NCBI GenBank assembly: GCA_012295275.1
Contig: CM022667.1
Span: 14,312,168-14,374,167, forward strand
Length of the DNA stretch: 62,000 nt
Reading direction: 5' to 3'
Source of the DNA: Chrysomallon squamiferum
Taxonomy: Eukaryota > Mollusca > Gastropoda > Neomphalida > Peltospiridae
In this document: piece by piece, positions 37,381 through 62,000 of the stretch
How the letters are laid out: each line of letters starts with the position of its first letter
Numbering within the stretch: the stretch's first letter is position 1
The notes under the pieces: model-generated
Told to the model about the DNA's origin: nothing
Database searches by the model: none
What the model saw: only the letters and a program-made list of their open reading frames with translations
Position numbers and translations under genes: made by a program

Positions 37381-37457
37381 GTGTGTGTGTGTTTTGTGAG
37401 AATTGTTGAAGCATTTCAGTGGTCTCTACTCAAGACCTCTGACAAACATGTTTAAAA
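37377..37457 (+). pseudogene. Fossil leader and start codon of a plus-strand family copy
   Basis: TTTTGTGAGAATTGTTGAAG onward matches the gene C leader up to ATGTTTAAA (ATG 37448-37450). The sequence then passes into the promoter repeat at 37451 and reaches a stop within a few codons. It marks an earlier plus-strand exon 1 between D and E. Confidence 0.7.
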
Positions 37458-37637
37458 ATTGCCTTTAAAAGTTCGCATCGCGTATTTTCCTGTAAAAGGG
37501 TATTACGGATGGTCAAACAGAACTCTAATTATTTGCACGTATCGGCTGTTAGGAGCTAACAGATAAAACTGGGGGGAAGCAACAGCTGTGCTAGTATCCT
37601 TTCTGTGGGTATATAAACGTGTGTTTTGAGAATAGTT
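37451..37637 (+). repeat. 187-bp direct repeat of the gene E proximal promoter (copy 1)
   Basis: Nearly identical to 38815-39001, which contains the TATA of gene E (GGGTATATAAACGTGTG). It therefore includes a second TATA element at about 37610-37617. The two copies bracket 1.18 kb. Confidence 0.8.
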
Positions 37638-38546
37638 CAGATCATTGTCTCATTTTTTTTTATTAACATCATTGTATAAAGGATAATTCTACAGCACGCG
37701 TTTATAAATAACAGTCTTGCGAAGTATTAGAGCCGATCTTCACTTACGCGAGTTAATAAGGATACAGCTCGACGAAACACAGGTTTAATTAAGCCAATTT
37801 AAATTTCTGAGTCAGTTAATTTCGGAATAGACAACCTCTTCAATCAAATTAAAACGCGTCGCATTTAGCAGACTTGTATGCTAAGCTTTCTGATTTATAA
37901 ATTTAAATAAAGGATTTTTTTTCTTGGATTATTAATATAGTTAATGTAAGGAAAGAAAAAGAGTTTGAAGCAATAGCTCTGTATGTGGACATTTTTCACA
38001 AGTAAGAAATGTTATAAAAAAAAAAAATTGTAAATTGACCATTAATTTCAGTAAATTTGCGCACTGCCTGATTTTCTCAAAGAGTCATTTTTTTTAATAT
38101 CCTAAAACAAGATGCAGTATTATTTAATACTGTATTTAATTCTTCAAAAACAGAAATAAAATTAAAATTTCGAAAAGCTTAAAATCAAGATGGTTAAAGA
38201 TACAGATATTTACTATCTTCGTAACATGATGGGTGGTGTGACTGTGAAACTATCAGGCGTGATACTGCAATTTGCGCAAGGTTAGTTAAAGGATGATACA
38301 GCAGCAGCTAATTCTATAACTTATTTGACTTTTAGTTATACAATTAAAGAAGCTGGGGTAGTTCTTTGAAATACAGATAATGACCTTTCGTTGGATTTAG
38401 AACACTATGATAGGGATTAGCAAATTTTAAATTGTGACAGTAAAATATAATCACTGCATAAATAGCACATCAACAAAAGGGCAGTTTGAGTTATTTATTT
38501 ATTTACAGAATATATTTTGTAATAATATACAATAAAATAAACACAA

Positions 38547-38663
38547 CTAAATTATATATTGAACAAATACGCCGTTAATGACACACTCTATACAGACTAA
38601 TGACGGTATAAAAAAAACCAGTTCCTTCCCATAACCTCCGTGATCATCAAACTGAACCGCCAT
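38547..38663 (-). other. 38-codon ORF in the left inverted arm
   Basis: ATG in good context (CCAACATGG) opens MAVQFDDHGGYGKELVF and ends after 38 codons. It is also present at 58426-58542. A GT follows the GAACTG codons, so it might be a first exon. No family recognised; conservation between arms only reflects the recent duplication. Confidence 0.2.
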
Positions 38664-38973
38664 GTTGGGCTACAGCCCGTCTGTTGCTTCTTCCCCTCAA
38701 ACCCACAACCAGAACTTAGACACCGATGCCCGTATACATTAGAAGCCATTTGGTGTGATAGTTTTTACACAAAACTCACCATAATTTTGGCAGCTAATTT
38801 ACGTAATATTACAATTTAAAAATTGCCTTTAAAAGTTCGCATCGCGTATTTTCCTGTAAAAGGGTATTACGGATGGTCAAACAGAACTCTAATTATTTGC
38901 GCGTATCGGCTGTTAGGAGCTAACAGATAAAACTGGGGGGAAGCAACAGCTGTGCTATTATCCTTTCTGTGGG

Positions 38974-38981
38974 TATATAAA
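38974..38981 (+). promoter_or_regulatory. TATA element of gene E
   Basis: TATATAAA 60 bp upstream of the ATG at 39041; identical spacing in the mirrored gene F promoter. Confidence 0.6.
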
Positions 38982-39040
38982 CGTGTGTTTTGAGAATAGT
39001 TAAAACATTTCAGTGTCTCTGCTCTGGACCTCTCTCAAAT

Positions 39041-45341
<6,301 letters not shown>

Positions 45342-45370
45342 CATTTACACCGAGCATATTTTGTGTGTGG

Positions 45371-45456
<86 letters not shown>

Positions 45457-45697
45457 ATTCGAAAATTTGGCAAAGCTTACTTTATAATGTGTCATACTAT
45501 GTGGTCCAATTTTTCAGTCTAACCTTTTTTATAACTCTGCAAAATATATTTACATTAATATGTGAATCCCAATCTGGTAAAATTATTCATTTGCGCTAGA
45601 TAAAAAAAAAGTAATTGATAAAGTAAAATCTTAACTTGTACTTCTACTACAAATACAGTTTGTATACCAAATTAATCAAAGTTAAAAGATCAAGTCC

Positions 45698-45742
<45 letters not shown>

Positions 45743-46016
45743 TGAAACAGAAACAACAGATTCTACAGTCAAATACAGATTTAAAGCCGTTGATAAGCAT
45801 CCAGCTGGAAACGTTATACAGATATCAATGAATCGCTAATTTGAGACACAGCACTTCAAAGAGGCGCTGAAATGCAGCTGAAATAACATAATGTTCTGTA
45901 TCCATTCATTATTTAGATTCCGAATTAATTTTATTTGTTGTTTATTTAATTTAAATTAAAATTTTGTTTCATTATATTTTATTTTATTTTCCTTTTGTGA
46001 GTTTTCAGATTCGAAA

Positions 46017-46018
<2 letters not shown>

Positions 46019-46110
<92 letters not shown>
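46019..46110. repeat. (GA)n microsatellite
   Basis: About 46 GA units, in gene sense immediately after the last exon 4 piece of pseudogene G. Confidence 0.95.
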
Positions 46111-46113
<3 letters not shown>

Positions 46114-46141
46114 TATTATCAGTTCTAGTACCTAGTATCTA

Positions 46142-48797
<2,656 letters not shown>

Positions 48798-48947
48798 AAT
48801 AAAATTTTAAAATAAGACTAAAGTTACTTTATATATTCATTTCTATAATTCTTTTGTTTTCTTTATTATAAGTAATACATGGTTTCCAGAAACATATTTA
48901 GAAATTAGTGAAGAATATCGCTTCAGAAACTATAAAATCTGGCCATC

Positions 48948-49979
48948 TGAATTAACTGTATCGCGTATGCAGAGCCGTTCTAAGGGTATTGGACTACCCA
49001 GCCATTTTAATATCGACGTCCTGGTGTCCTTTGAAAAAGACAGACGTCCCGTAACGCAGACGCATTAAAACAACATAAGATGCGGTTGAGCGCATTACTG
49101 ATGACCTGCCGTTTACCTCGAACAATATAAGTAGTAAATAATGGAACTGTCTGATACAACTAAATACAGAGCACAGAAAAAGATTATATAAAATTAGATT
49201 TATTACTAGACTTTTGACATGTCCATTTCACGTATTTTTAGTCCGAATTTTAGAAGATGTCCAACGGCATCCAAGAACTGTATGGGTGTTTCCTGGCCAA
49301 GGGTTAGCCGTAACTGCAGTCTCACGAGTCTGTTTTGTATTCTGATGTTTCTATTCCTTTTATCAGTTCTATAAATGTGTATATGTTTGGATGGTGAGGT
49401 TGAACTGACCGGTTTATTCGGGAATGAAAACCCTCCAGATTATTGTTTGTTCTGGGGCCAGCTGTCAGATGATGGCTCCACAAAATCAAAAGAAATCTGG
49501 CGTCATCGTCTACTGAATTAACTGATAAAAAAGCATCATTTCACCTCAGCTTATGGAAATTCAGTTTCAGTTTGCAATCTGAACTTTAACTGGAGAAAGA
49601 GGTCGGTTTAATTATTAAGATTCTTCAAGAAACTGAAACGTCTACTGTAAGTTATTCTCTGTTTGTCGGGAAGAAGAGCAAACTCAAGAGTTTGATATAT
49701 AATTGGTTTAACAATGCTGGGCAAGAAGAGAAAGCTCCGTTCATTATGATGGATTTTGCATCCATTAGAGCTACAGTTTGCTCATCTGTAGAGAACACAA
49801 GCATGTTATCGTCAATTCCATCTCAAGTCTGTGTTAGGGCAGGTATCAGAACTCGTCACTCTCTGTACAGTGCAGTGCTCATACTGGGAAAGGAAGACAA
49901 ACGAGGAACAGCTTATGATGGGGGGAGGGAACCGACGTCCTTCCTGACTGTCGTGGAAATTTTGTCTGTTATTTTTTTT
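48948..49979. other. About 1.0 kb unique insertion in a repeated flank
   Basis: The flanks (GAAATTAGTGAAGAATATCG at 48905 and CAGTTTGATCCTATCACAG at 49981) are adjacent in the gene C 3' flank (20940-21030) but are separated here. The insert is less AT-rich than its neighbours. The ORF at 49692-49988 on the plus strand (98 codons, ASIRATVCSSVENTSMLSS) has no recognised relative. No clear terminal repeats. It could be a transposon or processed sequence. Confidence 0.45.
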
Positions 49980-51305
49980 ACAGTTTGATCCTATCACAGT
50001 AAAAATTAATAATCAGATTCTTGACAATTTGACTCCACTTAAGGAATTTTTACTTTGGGGTACTGAAAGTCATCGTCTTTGTCATGTGCACAAAATTATT
50101 TAAAATATTATACAAAAAATCTTCTAGACTGTTAAGCTTTATGTTAGAATGAATTTCGTATTTAGACTTCAATCCAAATTTTTCGCTAACTCTCTATATT
50201 CATTCCAAAAACCGAAACATTTTCGGTTTCAAGCATTTCATATAAACGATTCTCAAACTGTATTATTATTATTATTATACATACATACAAAGAAAGTCTT
50301 TTAAAAAAATCATTAGAGCAAATATAATATATTTATTAATACATAATGAAGACATATTTTGTTACGTTACACGAGCGAATATGAAAATAAGTAGTATTTC
50401 CTAGACAAAATCATCTTACACCTAAATTTTATTCTTGTAGGTGTTTAAAAATTTATAAATCTAAAAACAAACAGGTTTTGTTTTAGAAATATGGTAACAA
50501 CACCAGTACTGTTTTATAACAACAACAACAACAACAATTCCAACACCGAAATATATAATGAACAACAGTCAATTTTTATACACGTACAAATGTTAGAAAC
50601 AATTAATAATGGTTAATCATTTTCGTTCTACACATTACTTAAGAATGAAGTATTTTAGAAAGAAAGAAAATACAAGTATTGCGATTATTATTCAGTACAG
50701 TTTAATAACGAGGGAAAACTATAAATACAGACAAAAAAAATCGACATTAATATAAAACATGTGTTAATATCATTAATCAGAATACTTTGTATACATCACC
50801 ATTAAACCATGCGAAGTTAAAATGCTACACGTAATTTCTGGTGGAATTTTATTCTAAGGACTAATTTAAACCTAATATATTCATACAATTTTCCTGAATT
50901 GAACTTGAAAATTCACGTACGCCAAACACAATTGTCAGAGAAAAACTGTTAGACTCACAGAAGTAGAGAAAAGGAATCCTGTTAATTCTTGTCAGTGTGA
51001 GTAGAGAAAATCAAAAATATCCACAAATAAAGTTTTAATGTGAGTCTGTGTGTCTGTCTGTGTCTGTGTGTGTGTGTGTGTGTGTGTGCGTGTGTGTGGT
51101 TATTTCAGTGTGAGTGGTAATTCTAATATATCAAATATGTGCTGAATAATTTTAATAAACTGAAAGAAATACTAACAAAGGAAGAACAAAAGTAAAATAA
51201 ATAGAAACATTATTGATAAATAAACAAATAAAAATTCGCGCAGAAATTATGTAAAACATCTGTCTGTCTGTATATCTGTGAACCTGATGGGTTCAACTTT
51301 AACGA
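49980..51305. other. Intergenic stretch; no gene seen
   Basis: Begins with the continuation of the gene C 3' flank repeat (to about 50260), then a diverged stretch of the segmental-duplication block (AACAATTCCAACACCGAAAT near 50530). A (TG)n tract lies at about 51058-51098. 3' side of gene F. Confidence 0.5.
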
Positions 51306-58049
<6,744 letters not shown>

Positions 58050-58108
58050 GTTTGAGAGAGGTCCAGAGCAGAGACACTGAAATGTTTTAACTATTCTCAA
58101 AACACACG

Positions 58109-58116
58109 TTTATATA
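58109..58116 (-). promoter_or_regulatory. TATA element of gene F
   Basis: Minus-strand TATATAAA 60 bp upstream of the gene F ATG, within sequence nearly identical to the gene E promoter. Confidence 0.6.
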
Positions 58117-58425
58117 CCCACAGAAAGGATAATAGCACAGCTGCTGCTTCCCCCCAGTTTTATCTGTTAGCTCCTAACAGCCGATACGCGCAAATAATTA
58201 GAGTTCTGTTTGACCATCCGTAATACCCTTTTACAGGAAAATACGCGATGCGAACTTTTAAAGGCAATTTTAAATTGTAATATTACGTAAATTAGCTGCC
58301 AAAATTATGGTGAGTTTTGTGTAAAAACTATCACACCAAATGGCTTCTAATGTATACGGGCATCGGGGTCTAAGTTCTGGTTGTGGGTTTGAGGGGAAGA
58401 AGCAACAGACGGGCTGTAGCCCAAC

Positions 58426-58542
58426 ATGGCGGTTCAGTTTGATGATCACGGAGGTTATGGGAAGGAACTGGTTTTTTTTATACCGTCATTAGTCTGTATA
58501 GAGTGTGTCATTAACGGCGTATTTGTTCAATATATAATTTAG
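58426..58542 (+). other. 38-codon ORF divergent from gene F
   Basis: Same ORF as at 38547-38663 (MAVQFDDHGGYGKELVF...), in good start context, about 310 bp upstream of the gene F TATA and pointing away. No recognised family. Confidence 0.2.
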
Positions 58543-59449
58543 TTGTGTTTATTTTATTGTATATTATTACAAAATATATTCTGTAAATAAATAAATAACT
58601 CAAACTGCCCTTTTGTTGATGTGCTATTTATGCAGTGATTATATTTTACTGTCACAATTTAAAATTTGCTAATCCCTATCATAGTGTTCTAAATCCAACG
58701 AAAGGTCATTATCTGTATTTCAAAGAACTACCCCAGCTTCTTTAATTGTATAACTAAAAGTCAAATAAGTTATAGAATTAGCTGCTGCTGTATCATCCTT
58801 TAACTAACCTTGCGCAAATTGCAGTATCACGCCTGATAGTTTCACAGTCACACCACCCATCATGTTACGAAGAAAGTAAATATCTGTATCTTTAACCATC
58901 TTGATTTTAAGCTTTTCGAAATTTTAATTTTATTTCTGTTTTTGAAGAATTAAATACAGTATTAAATAATACTGCATCTTGTTTTAGGATATTAAAAAAA
59001 ATGACTCTTTGAGAAAATCAGGCAGTGCGCAAATTTACTGAAATTAAAGGTCAATTTACAAATTTTTTTTTTATAACATTTCTTACTTGTGAAAAATGTC
59101 CACATACAGAGCTATTGCTTCAAACTCTTTTTCTTTCCTTACATTAACTATATTAATAATCCAAGAAAAAAAATCCTTTATTTAAATTTATAAATCAGAA
59201 AGCTTAGCATACAAGTCTGCTAAATGCGATGCGTTTTAATTTGATTGAAGAGGTTGTCTATTCCGAAATTAACTGACTCAGAAATTTAAATTGGCTTAAT
59301 TAAACCTGTGTTTCGTCGAGCTGTATCCTTATTAACTCGCGTAAGTGAAGATCGGCTCTAATACTTCGCAAGACTGTTATTTATCAACGCGTGCTGTAGA
59401 ATTATCCTTTATACAATGATGTTAATAAAAAAAAAAATGAGACAATGAT

Positions 59450-60428
59450 TTGGCACAATTACAAAAAGAAAGTTCAGCTACGTTTCTATGTTGGTCCGTG
59501 TTCATCCTTGATGATGCAGTCATCTGATACACAGTAACAAAACTAAAAGCAGGTAAAGTCCACTGTCAGAGCTACCACCGAACATAGGGGCGGATCTGTT
59601 ATGAAACTAATGAAACTTAAGCTTTAGGGCGCTTAATCTAAAATGGGCCCCAGAAGCGCCTTAAGTCCTCATTGCTTCAGAATTTTAATCATAATCTGAG
59701 ATGCAGTCTAAATTTTTTAAACCCGTCATGGAACATTGCAAGAAATTAATTTAAAATAAAATAAAAAATAGCCTACGTAACTATCCAGATCTGAATGCGA
59801 AGCGCCTCACGTAATTTTTCAAACATCAGAATTGTAGGTCAGCCACTGACAGAACATTATGAAAATGACAGAATGACTCAAATAAACGTTTATAATATTA
59901 TGTATTTTCCTGCAGACTTATTTTTCTAAGTAACTAAAATGGGCATCAGCCATCTTCCCTTACTGCATTATTTTCATTTAAACGTCTTTCTTTCCTTCTC
60001 TCTTTATTATTATTATTATTATTATTATTAGCAGTAGTAGTAGTAGTCATAGTAGCAGCAGCAGTAATAGTAACAGTAATAATAGTTTAAGTAGTAGTTG
60101 TAGTAGTGGTAGTAGTAGGAGTAACAGCAGGAGGTTATTTATTGTATATTTTGTTCTCTTCTTCGTCTTCTCCTTCTTCTTTCTTTTTTTTTTCTTTTCT
60201 GTTTCTTTTCTTTTTTTTTCTTTTTTTTTCTGTTTCTTTTTTTTTTTTTTTTCTTTTCTGTTTCTTTTTTTTTTGTTCTTTTTTTTTTTTCTCTTTTAAT
60301 TTAATAACATTTTTACAACCTACTGTATGTATAGTCAACAAACAAAAATTTAACTGTAGCTATCATCATAACCAATCAGAACCATCAACAAACAAACAAA
60401 AGAAAGAAAGAAATGGGCTTATTATTTA

Positions 60429-60483
<55 letters not shown>

Positions 60484-61084
60484 GCTGTTGCGCTGTTGAC
60501 AAAAGGACCTACTCTTAGTTCAAGAGTTTGCTGGTATCTAGTCCGTAGCGTAATTCCGGCTCGAAAGTATTAAAACGTAAAATGGTGGTGTGTGCGATAC
60601 AGGAATTAAGAAGATCCAACACAGAGCTACAATAATTCATCATTTTTTAATGATAACTGCGAAGTAGACATGGTGTACGTATATAGTTCTGATTATGTTT
60701 TATTCACACTTTCGTGTACGCTTTCACCCATTCTACAAATATTACGGTGTTTTTCAGGTTCGGTCTATCTCGACAGCAGAGGTTTTACTTTCAGTAGTTA
60801 CTCAATGTTTTGCTAGGTTTTCTTTCGCTGCTCTTAATTCAGATATGAAAACAGCGTTGTAGTCTTACAGTTTAGTTCCATACCTGGTTTAATAGTCGTT
60901 AGCAGCATCTAGCCTCTGCTAGCAAGGAGTCGACGGAAACTGAACAGTGAAAGATACGTGATAGTAATACAATGAGTGAATGACAGTAATACTAATTATT
61001 AGTCTAATACTGTTCTAACTTACATCAAGTGATTGGAGCAAAACAAGGTTTTAAACGTTATAAATCAAAACGAAGAAATTAAAA
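59450..61084. other. Intergenic stretch with repeats; no gene seen
   Basis: At 59587-59665 the sequence TAGGGGCGGATCTG ... AAATGGGCCCC resembles the end of a hAT-type transposon (weak; no partner end found). GTA triplets are at 60030-60120, a T/CTTT pyrimidine tract at 60170-60298, and (TTA)n at 60432-60482. The 155-codon ORF over these tracts is repeat translation. Confidence 0.5.
60170..60298. repeat. Polypyrimidine (T/CTTT) tract
   Basis: Almost pure T and C for about 130 bp on the plus strand with TTTCTTTTCTGTTTC motifs. Confidence 0.9.
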
Positions 61085-62000
61085 AAAAAATGTATATATA
61101 TATTTTTTATTAAATTAAATAAGATACAACGATTAATCATTTTCAATAACCAAGTTCTTGTGTTCATACAAATTAAACAGATAAACTTCAACATTTTTTT
61201 ATACGTAACATTATATAACTGATATTTAGTTTTTAAGTGTTGCTAAAAGCTCTGGATTGACTCTAAATAAAAACTCTTAATTTATTCAGCCTATTATTCA
61301 ACTTTTTTATTTATTCATATATATATTTTTTTATACTAAAATCGTAATAATTAATCGAACAGCAATAAAGTACTAAGTTAGATAAAAAGATAAAACAAAT
61401 AGACAGATAGATAAATACATTTTTAAACCTTATTACGTTATGTAATTTAGTAATTTTGTAATCATATAATTAATATAAAACGTGGCGATCACTACTGCTT
61501 TAAATATGCATATAAAACAATTATTGCTCTAAAAATATTATTTAGCTACCAAGGTGTAATATAAAACGTTAGAAAACACTCAGGTGTCAGGCCGGCACGC
61601 AGAACTTTATACTGGGTGGGGATGCGAAAGCGACGACGTAAAGGGCCGGTGATGGTTAGTGGGTCCAGGGACAACAGAAAGTTTGCTTAAATGTCGCGTT
61701 AAACTAGCAAGAGAGAATAATAAACTTAGTGTCTTTAACAACGTCATTTACGACGCAGCACATTTCTACACACAGGCTCGGACTATTTTTGTTGTTGCTG
61801 TTTTGTACTCATTCGTGGACCGACCTCAGCAGATTATGGGGGTGCGTAAGTCCCCTTTCCTCCCCCTGTTGCATACAGGCCTGGGTATATAAAAGAGACG
61901 AGTGAGTTCCATCACAATCGTCCATCGACTTCAGGAACCCACAACAATGTTGTAACTGTACCGCTTAGTGTGTATTAAACTTTAAACAATTAATTGCTAC
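61085..62000 (+). other. Displaced intron-1 block running off the right edge (promoter-like block copy 3)
   Basis: Matches gene C intron 1 from about 15345 to 16270 on the plus strand, including the TATATAAAAGAG at about 61886-61897 (block 61585-61975). No exon 1 precedes it. If the pattern holds, an exon 2 should follow about 110 bp beyond the window. Confidence 0.7.

Noticed and set aside
38190-38285. 31-codon ORF starting MVKDTDIYYL as a DnaJ-like start
   Set aside because: Only the first few residues resemble; the rest does not, and no following exon is visible.

Overview
The window is animal genomic DNA: AT-rich, full of microsatellites (TTA, GA/CT, CA/TG and ACAT tracts) and tRNA-like SINEs, with split genes using GT-AG introns. 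A mollusc, most likely a coleoid cephalopod, fits this style of genome, but that is inference; no marker gene confirms it. There is no operon, CRISPR array, rRNA or intact tRNA.

Everything that codes belongs to one multicopy family. An intact member has eight exons of 545, 295, 168, 174, 135, 109, 122 and 282 bp. They encode a 609-residue secreted, N-glycosylated protein with a signal peptide, four conserved cysteines and repeated paired-helix motifs. These motifs resemble proteins of the alpha/alpha-toroid (prenyltransferase / squalene-cyclase repeat-like) fold. That fold call is from memory of motif patterns and is untested; the function is unknown.

Layout: copy A (-), exon 1 only, frameshifted, at the left edge; 1.5-6.5 kb, displaced intron-1 blocks, an exon-2 scrap, a TIR element and a LINE relic; pseudogene B (-), 6.9-12.1 kb; a 2.4 kb head-to-head spacer with SINEs and a small TIR element; gene C (+), 14.5-20.4 kb, intact; 20.4-30.2 kb, a segmental duplication carrying orphan 3' exons, including a diverged but intact exon 7/8 pair; gene D (-), 36.5-30.3 kb, intact; a D/E head-to-head spacer with fossil first exons; gene E (+), 39.0-45.3 kb, intact but with its stop codon lost, so the frame runs into a TTA microsatellite; exon-shuffled pseudogene G (-), 46.1-48.8 kb; gene F (-), 58.0-51.3 kb, intact; then a 1.3 kb arm that is an inverted copy of the upstream region of E, and a displaced intron-1 block running off the right edge.

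Neighbouring genes alternate in direction (B/C and D/E head to head, C/D and E/F tail to tail). Six copies keep a TATA element about 60 bp upstream of the start codon. Exons 3, 4 and 5 are phase-0 symmetric, so they can be lost, doubled or swapped without changing frame, and the remnants show this happening. The window reads as an actively rearranging cluster under birth-and-death evolution with local gene conversion. All coordinates were read by eye; boundaries of repeats and degenerate elements are approximate.
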